Positions 1-5,023 of a stretch of DNA of 5,334 nt are shown in pieces; position 1 is the stretch's first letter, and each line of letters begins with the position of its first letter. A program made the translations under genes and the position numbers. The notes under the pieces were generated by a model. That model did no database searches, was not told where the DNA came from, and saw nothing but the letters and a program-made list of their open reading frames with translations. Source of the stretch: Chloroflexota bacterium (GTDB taxonomy: Bacteria > Chloroflexota > Dehalococcoidia > Tepidiformales > Tepidiformaceae); NCBI GenBank assembly GCA_025350285.1, contig JANXYE010000434.1, positions 1 to 5,334 on the forward strand, given 5' to 3'.

Positions 1-124
1 CCAGGTCGAGACTCTGGATGACGTCGTGAAGAAAGAAGACGGGGTCGCCAGCGGGAATCAGGTCAGCCAACGTGGGCGGCACGAGGAAGGCTTGGTCGGG
101 TGTGTAGTCACGGTACGAGCGCAT
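1..124 (-). CDS. IS1182-type transposase, N-terminal fragment (runs off left edge)
   Basis: The first 41 codons of a transposase are present and the rest lies outside the window. The peptide starts MRSYRDYTPDQAFLVPP and continues with LADLIPAGDPVFFLHDVI. This is the familiar opening of IS1182/IS5-like DDE transposases: a Tyr-rich YxxYxPDQ motif, then a LPP-like segment, then a 'P.g....F..D.i..lDL' segment of the N-terminal domain. The catalytic DDE region is not in view. The ATG at 122-124 is chosen because the family motif begins directly after it. A purine-rich AGGGCGG lies about 13 bases upstream, rather far for a ribosome site. No terminal inverted repeat is recognisable to the right, between the ATG and about position 300, although IS termini normally lie 50-150 bp before the transposase start. 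The copy may therefore be truncated or its end diverged. Family assignment is by pattern recognition only. Confidence 0.78.
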   Translation of the reverse strand, partial: MRSYRDYTPDQAFLVPPTLADLIPAGDPVFFLHDVIQSLDL

Positions 125-133
125 GACTAATGA

Positions 134-292
134 TCATCCGCCCTTACCGTATCGTCGAACCCACTCGCGATTAAACCGACAGGCTCCTAGCTCGGTGGCC
201 CAAACGGATCCGTCCGGGAAGAGTTCCACGTCCATCGTCCAAAGTCTTGGTGCGATAGAAGGCGTCACATGGGTTGCGACGAAGCCAAGCCG
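134..292 (-). pseudogene. In-frame continuation of the 333-aa protein beyond its TAG codon
   Basis: Directly after TAG (295-293) the same frame runs open for 52 codons to TGA at 136-134. The peptide reads like ordinary protein: RLGFVATHVTPS, then LWTMDVELFPDGSVWATEL, then NREWVRRYG. It has balanced hydrophobic and charged residues and would complete the second domain, with 'ETAL-x-RLGF' resembling the 'L..LGW' turn of YbjN/TY-Chap-like domains. A single C-to-T change (CAG to TAG) would explain the stop. The read-through product would be about 386 aa. The run ends 9 bases before the transposase ATG. Alternatives are a separate tiny ORF (an internal ATG exists at the 20th codon) or chance. The coding look is seen; the mutation is inferred. 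Confidence 0.5.
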
Positions 293-1294
293 CTACAAGG
301 CAGTCTCTGAGTCTCGCGTGAGGTACGGCTCCGACGGGAGATATTGTCCGGACAGCCGGTGTGCTTTCGTTCGGAGGCCTGAGTCCACGATCTCGAAGGC
401 GATAACTGAGCCTGCGTCGCCAGAGCGGTTGAACGTCGCGATCTGGACATACGACCCGCGTCCGTCCTCTACAGTGATGGCCTCATATGTCCCCTTAAAG
501 AGTCGAACGATTGCCTCCGCTAATTCAATCCGGTCGATGCCGGGACGCGACGAACCACTTTCCTCTCCGTCAAGGCCTGATCCGGCTTCGAACTCCGCGT
601 CTGCCAGTACTTTGGGGTGCTCTAGCTGCTGCGGCCCCGTGCCTTCACCGGATGCTCGCGCGCCCTCGATCGGCTCTGCCATCTGCATCCGTTGCGCACC
701 CCGGTTCAGGTAGACGCGGTCGATGCGGGTTCCGGCGGCAACCTCCGGCGGACGCTCTTGGTGTATGACGAACCCCTGGTGGAGCCACCGCTCGATCGCA
801 TCGAGAGCTTCCGGCCGCCCGTCGCCAAGCTGGCACCGCACCGTCGAACCATAGAACCCGCTTGAAGCAAGGATGAACCGTCCGCGGGGCCTTGAGTTCT
901 CCGCCTCGAATCGCGCGCTAATCCGGCCCGCCCAATCGAGTGCGGCGTTCACCTCGCGGGTCGCGCGTTCGGCATCCATGTAGGCGCCGCCCCAGGGGAC
1001 CTGCAGCAGGAGCGCCAGGTCTCCGCACACGAGGTAGTAGCTCAGGCCGTAGGAATTTGTGCCATGGCCCGCGTGCCCGAAGGCGAGGTAGTCAGAGAGG
1101 CAACCACTGATCGCCTCGTCGAGGAAGAACTTGAAGTCGTAGAGGCTGTGCTCGTCGTCCCGTGTCGTCCAGGCCGATGGGTTAAAAAGGTTCGGCGGAT
1201 TGAGTTCTCGCAGGGTGTCGGCGAAGGCATCGGGATGCCGGTGGCATGGCCAGCCCTGAAGTCGCGAAGCGCTTTCGAGCGGAACCAAGCACAT
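293..1294 (-). CDS. Unrecognised two-domain protein, 333 aa, probably truncated by an amber codon
   Basis: I cannot name this protein. Residues 1-210 form one block with an aromatic-rich core (SLYDFKFFLDEAISGCLSDY about 50-69, then NSYGLSYYLVCGDLALLLQ and PWGGAYMD to about 107), which looks like a conserved globular domain. Residues 211-252 are a Gly/Ser/Glu-rich linker. Residues 253-333 form a second small domain (ELAEAIVRLF, then GSYVQIATF). It faintly recalls the YbjN/TY-Chap fold seen in chaperones and immunity-type proteins, but this is speculative. The ATG at 1292-1294 has GAGGGAG with a 6-base gap, a good ribosome site, so I prefer it although it lies inside the upstream GyrI-like frame (113-base overlap). 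There is no signal peptide or membrane segment. The stop is TAG (295-293), after which the same frame stays open and coding-like; see the tail entry. Likely cytoplasmic and co-transcribed with the GyrI gene. Confidence 0.6.
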   Translation of the reverse strand: MCLVPLESASRLQGWPCHRHPDAFADTLRELNPPNLFNPSAWTTRDDEHSLYDFKFFLDEAISGCLSDYLAFGHAGHGTNSYGLSYYLVCGDLALLLQVPWGGAYMDAERATREVNAALDWAGRISARFEAENSRPRGRFILASSGFYGSTVRCQLGDGRPEALDAIERWLHQGFVIHQERPPEVAAGTRIDRVYLNRGAQRMQMAEPIEGARASGEGTGPQQLEHPKVLADAEFEAGSGLDGEESGSSRPGIDRIELAEAIVRLFKGTYEAITVEDGRGSYVQIATFNRSGDAGSVIAFEIVDSGLRTKAHRLSGQYLPSEPYLTRDSETAL

Positions 1295-1988
1295 CGGAGT
1301 CTCCCTCTTCTACGCGCCAGACAAGTTCGGTTTCCCATAGTCCCGTCTCGAATCCAATCGCGGGTGGGTTCGGATGGCGCTGGTAGGGCAGGCCCAGCGG
1401 ACGTTCTCCCTGGGCCACGATCCAGGTCTTCAGTGCGGTTATGGCCGCCGGCAAGCTCTCGTAGCTGCCGGCGTGGGCCACGGACGCTGCCCTGCCACCC
1501 CTGAACTCGGTAGCGCGCAAGCTCGTCCCGGCGATTCGCCCTCCTGGCCGGCGCTGGTCCGGCGCCGCCCGCGTCAGTGGGACGCCAGCGTCGAAGGAGA
1601 CGTGGTCGTCGCGTACTTCTAGCAATCGCAGGAACAGTGGGCCGCTTTGTCTTCGACCGAGTTTGGCGGCATCGACCTCGGCTTCTTCAAGCGTCTCGCA
1701 GACTGCTACGCTCGTTTCGGAAATAGGCGCGGATACACGGACTACACCCGCGAACAGGTCTTCCAGACGTGTCCAGGAGAATTCACCGACACTTCGCGGT
1801 CCTCCATGTGGTGGCCGCCTAGCACGGTCCCCCGGCATTGAGCCGCTCAGGTTCCGCAGTATTTCAGCGCCTTGGTCGCTGGCGGGATCGCCCTCCCCTC
1901 GTCGCGTTGCTATATAACCGTTATTATAACTTCGCGCCATATATTGGACGAGTTCCTCATACGAGTTTACAGGCTCGCCTGTTTCCAA
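1182..1988 (-). CDS. GyrI-like (AraC-type) small-molecule-binding domain protein, start uncertain, possibly broken
   Basis: Counting from the most distal start (TTG at 1988), residues 83-228 match the GyrI-like effector-binding fold found C-terminal in AraC and MerR regulators and in stand-alone multidrug-binding proteins. Visible hallmarks are SGPLFLRLLEV, DDHVSFDAGVPL, the AHAGSYESLPAAITALKTWI helix (the family's 'y.G.Y..l..ay..L..w'), and the closing LWETELVWRVEE, which holds the conserved Glu of the ligand pocket. No helix-turn-helix is seen. Residues 1-30 come from AT-rich DNA and 31-75 look unstructured, so the native N-terminus may be lost. Starts at 1988 (TTG), 1940 (ATG) and 1838 (ATG) all lack a good ribosome site. 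The last 40 residues, after the domain, are Arg/Ala/Pro/Ser-rich and overlap the next gene, as if the original stop near 1300 was lost. Role inferred: binding an amphipathic ligand in the cytoplasm. Confidence 0.6.
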   Translation of the reverse strand: METGEPVNSYEELVQYMARSYNNGYIATRRGEGDPASDQGAEILRNLSGSMPGDRARRPPHGGPRSVGEFSWTRLEDLFAGVVRVSAPISETSVAVCETLEEAEVDAAKLGRRQSGPLFLRLLEVRDDHVSFDAGVPLTRAAPDQRRPGGRIAGTSLRATEFRGGRAASVAHAGSYESLPAAITALKTWIVAQGERPLGLPYQRHPNPPAIGFETGLWETELVWRVEEGDSDVLGSARKRFATSGLAMPPASRCLRRHPARTQSAEPF

Positions 1989-2000
1989 GATCTTGGAATG

Positions 2001-2099
2001 TTAGGGATGCCATTTTATAATCTCCAGTCCGCTAAACATTCCATCGGCCCACACTCTGGCAAGATCATCATTGAAACTAAACACATCAATGTATTCCAT
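2001..2099 (-). pseudogene. AT-rich gene remnant, 32-codon open run ending at TAA
   Basis: An ATG at 2097-2099, with a GGGAG about 10 bases upstream, opens a 32-aa run: MEYIDVFSFNDDLARVW, then ADGMFSGLEIIKWHP, then TAA (2003-2001). The same frame continues without a break as HSKILETGEPVNSYEELVQ and YMARSYNNGYIATR into the GyrI-like frame. Both halves look like real protein of one style and base composition. I therefore read this as the start of an AT-rich gene interrupted by TAA and fused downstream to GC-rich sequence near 1915. The family is not recognised. A bona fide 32-aa peptide cannot be excluded. Confidence 0.35.
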
Positions 2100-2224
2100 T
2101 TACCCAACTCTCCCTCTATCTCTTGTAACGTAATTGCCCTCGTCTGCTCATCATTCGTCAGCGAGTCACGGTCCCAGAGGCTGTCGCTTGCCGGCGTTTG
2201 CCTGCTTTTGTCCGGGTGTGAATG
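2100..2224 (-). pseudogene. Possible further coding remnant in another frame
   Basis: Within 2224-2100 one minus frame is open from a TAA at 2227-2225 and gives SDSLWDRDSLTNDEQ followed by TRAITLQEIEGELGKW. This looks like the helical part of a real protein. It has no credible start codon, and its coding look ends near 2100, exactly where the 2099 run begins in a different frame. A single frameshift near 2100 would join the two. Evidence is the appearance of the peptide only. On the plus strand nothing convincing is seen here. Confidence 0.25.
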
Positions 2225-2361
2225 TTAGGCCGACCTTCCCGGGCCATGGGGACCGGAAGCCAGTGGACCTGCAGGGAGTGTGACGTTGAACTACGAGCGA
2301 CCACGGCGTGAACCTCCATAGTTCAGGCAAGCGAAGCATTAACTGCCGGAGAGGGTTGGCC
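2225..2361. other. Intergenic region upstream of the luxR-type gene
   Basis: This divergent spacer between the minus-strand remnants and the plus-strand regulator must carry the regulator's promoter if it has its own. I see no clear -35/-10 pair, no terminator hairpin and no obvious LuxR box. A CCCGGGCC/CCATGG palindrome-rich stretch lies near 2239-2250. A more distal GTG at 2308 is in frame with the regulator but has no ribosome site, so I leave 2308-2361 as leader. Confidence 0.3.
2348..2355 (+). promoter_or_regulatory. Ribosome binding site deciding the luxR-type start
   Basis: GGAGAGGG lies 6 bases before GTG 2362-2364. It is the only strong purine tract near the candidate starts (GTG 2308, TTG 2356, GTG 2362) and selects the GTG at 2362. 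Confidence 0.6.
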
Positions 2362-3513
2362 GTGAGTCGTGCGCCGGCGAAGGCAGGTAATCGCCTCCAT
2401 CATAACCCGGCAGTCGACCTGATTGTACGCGCGCACGTCGGCCATGAGGTCGAGGTCGCCCGCATCGCCTATTTCTGCCAACCCGGCAAAGGGACGCCGT
2501 TCCTTGGGGTGAACGACCCCGGTGAGCCGTCGCAGCGCATCTACGGCGAAGTGCCAGCCAGCCGTGCCTATTCGGAGGCCTTCGGCCGTGGCCAACCATA
2601 TTGGCATTTCGACTGGCGCGGAGCGGGCATGTCCTCACCGATAGAGGGCTCGTACACCTTCGAGCAGATGGTCGCCGATGTCGGCGCCGTGGCGGGCGTG
2701 ATCGGGCGGCCGTTCCATCTGGAGGGATGGGCCTGGGGCAACTTCGCGGCGGCTGCGTTCGCCGCATCGCGGCCGGCCCTCGTTCTCAGCGTCACATTTC
2801 ACCTGGCCATGCGCCGTCCGACGCGAGACAACGCGAACGCGCCGCCCGATGGCGCCAGTCGTGAACAAGCCCGGACCTGGTATCGCTTGGCGATCGGGGC
2901 CAACATCAAGGACCTCGAAGCTACCGCGGTCGTCCGACTGGCCGATGCCATGCTCGATGAAGTGTACCCAAGCCATCCCGCGTATGCGGCAGCCGTGCGC
3001 GACTGTGACCTGGTGGCCCTTGCCCGGCCCATCGCGATTCCCCTCTTGATACCGGCGCACCCGATCTGGGTGGATGCCGCTACAAAGATCGCGGCGGCCC
3101 TGCCCCGCGCGCGGGTCGTATTGCGCGCACCCTTCGCAGGTGTGACCGCGAGCCTCGACGCCGACGCTCGGCGAATCCTCGATGAGCACCTTGCGGCGGA
3201 CTGCGTGGGCGCAGGTCCAGTAGAGCCGCCGGCGCCAATTCGGCCGGGCCTCGAAGGCGCCGACGAGGGCCGGGAGGAGACTGCCGAGGGCGATAGTCGC
3301 TCGGCCAGGCCCGCTCGCCCAGCCGGCCTCACGGCTCGTGAACTCGATGTGCTCCGGCTGATTGCGGCGGGCAGAACCAACATGGAGATCTCCCAGGACC
3401 TGGTGCTCAGCGTACGTACCGTCGCGCGTCACATCACGAACATCTACTCCAAGATCGGTGTGCGCAGCAAAGCAGAGGCGACCGCATTCGCTCTTCGCCA
3501 CAACCTCGCCTAG
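2362..3513 (+). CDS. LuxR-family regulator with an inactive alpha/beta-hydrolase-like sensor domain
   Basis: About 383 aa from GTG 2362. Residues about 30-285 resemble an alpha/beta hydrolase: FDWRGAGMS (83-91, the family's 'D.RG.G.S' strand-loop), the [13 protein letters not shown] helix, then [14 protein letters not shown] (122-135) at the nucleophile elbow. The elbow GxSxG is G-W-A-W-G, so the nucleophilic Ser is Ala. The usual acid site after 'IPLLIPA' reads HPIW, and the terminal His loop reads PFAGVTA with no His. The whole triad thus appears lost and a ligand-sensing role is inferred. A Pro/Glu/Arg-rich linker (about 286-321) leads to a canonical LuxR/GerE helix-turn-helix, 323-383: [42 protein letters not shown]. 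Hydrolase-LuxR one-component regulators are a known architecture in Actinomycetota and Chloroflexota. The target is unknown; the convergent and upstream genes are degraded. The stop TAG coincides with the target of a small mobile element. Confidence 0.85.
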   Translation: MSRAPAKAGNRLHHNPAVDLIVRAHVGHEVEVARIAYFCQPGKGTPFLGVNDPGEPSQRIYGEVPASRAYSEAFGRGQPYWHFDWRGAGMSSPIEGSYTFEQMVADVGAVAGVIGRPFHLEGWAWGNFAAAAFAASRPALVLSVTFHLAMRRPTRDNANAPPDGASREQARTWYRLAIGANIKDLEATAVVRLADAMLDEVYPSHPAYAAAVRDCDLVALARPIAIPLLIPAHPIWVDAATKIAAALPRARVVLRAPFAGVTASLDADARRILDEHLAADCVGAGPVEPPAPIRPGLEGADEGREETAEGDSRSARPARPAGLTARELDVLRLIAAGRTNMEISQDLVLSVRTVARHITNIYSKIGVRSKAEATAFALRHNLA

Positions 3514-3524
3514 CAGGGTGTTGA
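3510..3524 (+). repeat. Left terminal inverted repeat with CTAG flank
   Basis: CTAGCAGGGTGTTGA, a perfect inverse of 3623-3637. The first four bases are the putative target duplicate and supply the TAG stop of the luxR-type gene. Confidence 0.8.
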
Positions 3525-3633
3525 TTTAAGCCCTCTATTTCGCCCGACTCGACAATAACACATCACTCAACGTGCGTTTCTGAACCTGTACGCGGGGCAT
3601 AAATCTACGACAAATGAGTTTTTCAACACCCTG
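3514..3633. mobile_element. 120-bp MITE-like element inserted at the luxR-type stop codon
   Basis: The element begins CAGGGTGTTGA (3514-3524) and ends with its exact inverse TCAACACCCTG (3623-3633). It is flanked on both sides by CTAG (3510-3513 and 3634-3637), as expected of a 4-bp target-site duplication; because CTAG is a palindrome, the apparent inverted repeat extends to 15 bp. The right end continues as GAAAAACTCA when read inward, a form common at ends of IS5/IS1182-like elements. The inside is noncoding and less GC-rich than its flanks. There is no transposase, so mobility would need one supplied in trans; the IS1182-type gene at the left edge is a candidate only by inference. Removing the element and one CTAG restores GCC TAG TAG TGA, so the gene product is unchanged by insertion. 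Confidence 0.72.
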
Positions 3634-3637
3634 CTAG
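3623..3637 (-). repeat. Right terminal inverted repeat with CTAG flank
   Basis: TCAACACCCTGCTAG, a perfect inverse of 3510-3524. The CTAG here also supplies the minus-strand TAG that closes the gene fragment to the right. Confidence 0.8.
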
Positions 3638-3798
3638 TAGTGAGCAACGAGAACCGGCTTTTCGGGATCGAATCGCACGCTCCGCTCGCCCGTCTTGTCG
3701 GTCACCACTCGGCGGTTGTCCGGCTGCCAGCCCAGGCAGCGCCACGGACCACATTCGCGGCAAGGCGACTCTTCGACCGCGGCCTGTCCGTGCCAATG
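3634..3798 (-). pseudogene. C-terminal fragment of an unrecognised Cys/Trp-containing protein
   Basis: This minus-strand run gives HWHGQAAVEESPCRECG, PWRCLGWQPDN, RRVVTDKTGERSVRF and DPEKPVLVAHY, then TAG at 3636-3634. It reads far more like protein than the other five frames. CRECGPWRC has the spacing of a small metal-binding knuckle (C-x2-C-x3-C). It opens after an in-frame TGA (3801-3799). Upstream of that the frame still looks protein-like (PPVYRLRGPT), so TGA may stand for an ancestral TGG, giving RGPTWHW. A further in-frame TAG lies before that. There is no usable start codon in the open part. I therefore call it a decayed gene whose natural C-terminus ends at the element's target site. 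The family is unknown. Confidence 0.45.
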
Positions 3799-3932
3799 TC
3801 AGGTGGGTCCCCGGAGCCGGTACACGGGAGGTTGCGGTGATCGAGTGCGTGTCTATTCGTCTTCCTTGGACCGAGCCGGCGGAAATGCATATCTGCTGCG
3901 GCTGGGGCATAAACGAGGTGGAGGAGCCGCGC

Positions 3933-4148
3933 CTAGTCCTCGATAGCGTCTTCGTGCCGGTGGACCAGTTGCACTGCGAACTTGGTGTAGCCCGCCGCTT
4001 TGAGCGCCCGGATGCGGTCGGGAAGTTCGGCGGCGGAGGCAGTGAACGTGGAGCGGCTGATGACGTCGCCGTAATAAACACCGCCTCCTCCGGCGTGAAG
4101 TTCCTTCCCGACGCCGGGCTTGCAGCGGCCGATGTGGTCACGCCCGGA
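3933..4148 (-). pseudogene. C-terminal remnant of a luciferase-like (LLM-class) flavin/F420-dependent monooxygenase
   Basis: Codons from 4079 down to 3936 give VYYGDVISRSTFTASAAELP, then DRIRALKAAG, then YTKFAVQLVHRHEDAIED, followed by TAG (3935-3933). This is the recognisable end of luciferase-like TIM-barrel oxidoreductases: a 'f.GtpeE...Rl..l..aG...f.vql.......e' helix-strand closing element. After the TAG the frame continues A-R-L-L, so IED-TAG-ARLL matches the usual 'iedwAr.' and implies TGG mutated to TAG. Only about 50 of about 300 residues are present. Codons 4148-4080 do not look like the family, an in-frame TGA sits at 4151-4149, and there is no start codon. The N-terminal part, including the flavin-binding barrel, is missing, so the gene is dead. 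The remnant lies on the strand opposite both neighbouring intact regulators. Confidence 0.65.
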
Positions 4149-4345
4149 TCATGCTTGCCTCAGCTGGCGGCGTTGGGCCGGTGGGATCCTACCGCCTACC
4201 ATTCGCTGATCGCGACTGGAATCGCCGATCGCTCCAAGGTGTGAGTTGTACCCGATTGCATGCACATCGGTCGCGGGCCGCCGTTCATCTGACTGTAATC
4301 TAGGCGCAACGGGACGGAAATCCGGGGCCGTCACGCTCCGGTTGT
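4149..4345. other. Leader and control region of the gntR-type gene
   Basis: No convincing gene is seen on either strand; a 61-codon minus frame here looks like chance. A TAATCT at 4296-4301, preceded by TG one base upstream, could be a -10 element, but no matching -35 is present 17 bases before it. Two related palindromic boxes lie at 4254-4265 and 4342-4353 and are listed separately. Confidence 0.4.
4254..4265 (+). promoter_or_regulatory. Putative GntR/FCD operator, upstream box
   Basis: GATTGCATGCAC contains the perfect 8-base palindrome TGCATGCA (4257-4264). Its first eight bases are identical to the inverse of the box at the gntR start. FCD-subfamily regulators commonly bind short palindromes of the TTGTATACAA type. 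Function is inferred. Confidence 0.35.
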
Positions 4346-4353
4346 ATGCAATC
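4342..4353 (-). promoter_or_regulatory. Putative GntR/FCD operator overlapping the gntR start codon
   Basis: TTGTATGCAATC on the plus strand is a near-palindrome (TTGTATGCAA). Its inverse GATTGCATACAA matches the upstream box at 10 of 12 positions. The presumed ATG (4346-4348) lies inside it, so binding would block initiation of transcription or be part of a leaderless arrangement. Confidence 0.35.
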
Positions 4354-5023
4354 GACCTTGAGCAACGCCAGCGATGCGTCCGCGACTCGCACCCAGCAAG
4401 TCGTCGATGACGTTCGCATGGAAATCCTGCGGAATGTGCTCCCGCCCGGGACGCGGATCACGGAGGAGGGCCTGGCGGAGCGCTACGGCCTCAGCCGGAC
4501 ACCCGTGCGCGAGGCGCTCCGGATGCTCACCCGCGAATCCCTCTTGCTTCATGTGCCGAGGGCGTACTACGAGGTTGCCTCGGTCAACCTCGATGAGATG
4601 GATGACCTCTACGTCATGCGCGTGGCTTTGGAAGAACGGATCGCCGAGCGGATCACCCGCCGGGACGCGAGCCGCGAGCTCCGCGAACTGCTGGACTTTT
4701 GGGCCACCCCAGCGGGGGCAACAAGCGCGAACGTCCAGCTGGTTTTCGCCGACGAGCACTTCCACGAATCCCTGGCCGTCGCCAGCGGGAGCAGCGTGCT
4801 CACGCCGATGCTGCGCAACATCAACAACCGCCTGCATGCGCTACGGATGCGCGACTTTATCAATCCCGACCGAGTGGCCCGCACCTACGAACAGCACGCG
4901 GCTATCCTCCGGGCGCTGCTTCGGAACGACGGACGGCTGGCGGCAGCGTTGCTGCGCGCCCACATCTGGCAGAGCTACGACTTCGTCTGCGCCAGCATGC
5001 TCCGTGGGGAGGGCGAGCGATGA
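4346..5023 (+). CDS. GntR-family transcriptional regulator, FCD (FadR-type) subfamily
   Basis: The protein is 225 aa, the usual size for FCD regulators. The N-terminal winged helix-turn-helix spans about 17-80: VVDDVRMEILRNVLPPGTRI, then EEGLAERYGLSRTPVREALR, the highly conserved GntR recognition segment. The C-terminal FCD domain (about 83-215) is all-helical and has the expected metal-site ligands: D136 and H140 in DEHFHESL, H184 in EQHAAIL and H206 in LRAHIWQS. It is therefore likely a metal-dependent sensor of a small carboxylate, sugar acid or related ligand, binding DNA as a dimer. No ribosome site precedes ATG 4346; TTG 4358 is an alternative without one either, so leaderless translation is possible. 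The stop overlaps the next start as ATGA, indicating co-transcription and probable translational coupling with an ABC importer gene. Autoregulation through the two boxes is inferred. It looks intact. Confidence 0.9.
   Translation: MQSTLSNASDASATRTQQVVDDVRMEILRNVLPPGTRITEEGLAERYGLSRTPVREALRMLTRESLLLHVPRAYYEVASVNLDEMDDLYVMRVALEERIAERITRRDASRELRELLDFWATPAGATSANVQLVFADEHFHESLAVASGSSVLTPMLRNINNRLHALRMRDFINPDRVARTYEQHAAILRALLRNDGRLAAALLRAHIWQSYDFVCASMLRGEGER
5006..5013 (+). promoter_or_regulatory. Ribosome binding site of the ABC ATPase gene
   Basis: GGGGAGGG ends 6 bases before ATG 5020-5022 and lies inside the last codons of the gntR-type gene. It fixes the start of the ABC gene. Confidence 0.75.

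Noticed and set aside
123..713. 196-codon plus-strand open frame
   Set aside because: Antisense to the 333-aa gene and its tail; Ser/Arg/Pro-rich with no domain-like pattern. It is a high-GC shadow frame.
1720..1770. Plus-strand peptide RGYTDYTREQVFQ resembling the IS1182 transposase N-terminus (RSYRDYTPDQAFL)
   Set aside because: The likeness covers about 14 codons only and stops at once. The minus strand here encodes a continuous GyrI-type frame, so chance is the simpler explanation.
2635..3501. 288-codon minus-strand open frame opposite the luxR-type gene
   Set aside because: Mirror of a clear LuxR coding frame; composition is Arg/Gly/His-rich with no recognisable motif.
3510..3637. Inverted repeat as a transcription terminator for the luxR-type gene
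   Set aside because: The arms are 15 bases but separated by 98 bases, with no U-run placed after a tight hairpin. Terminal repeats of an element explain it better.
3623..4141. 172-codon minus-strand open frame
   Set aside because: It is in a different frame from both protein-like minus remnants it covers, and it is Ser/Pro/Arg-rich in the manner of a frame artefact. It also ends inside the mobile element.
3837..4244. 135-codon plus-strand open frame over the monooxygenase remnant
   Set aside because: The minus frame beneath it shows a family-like sequence. The plus peptide has no ribosome site or recognisable motif.
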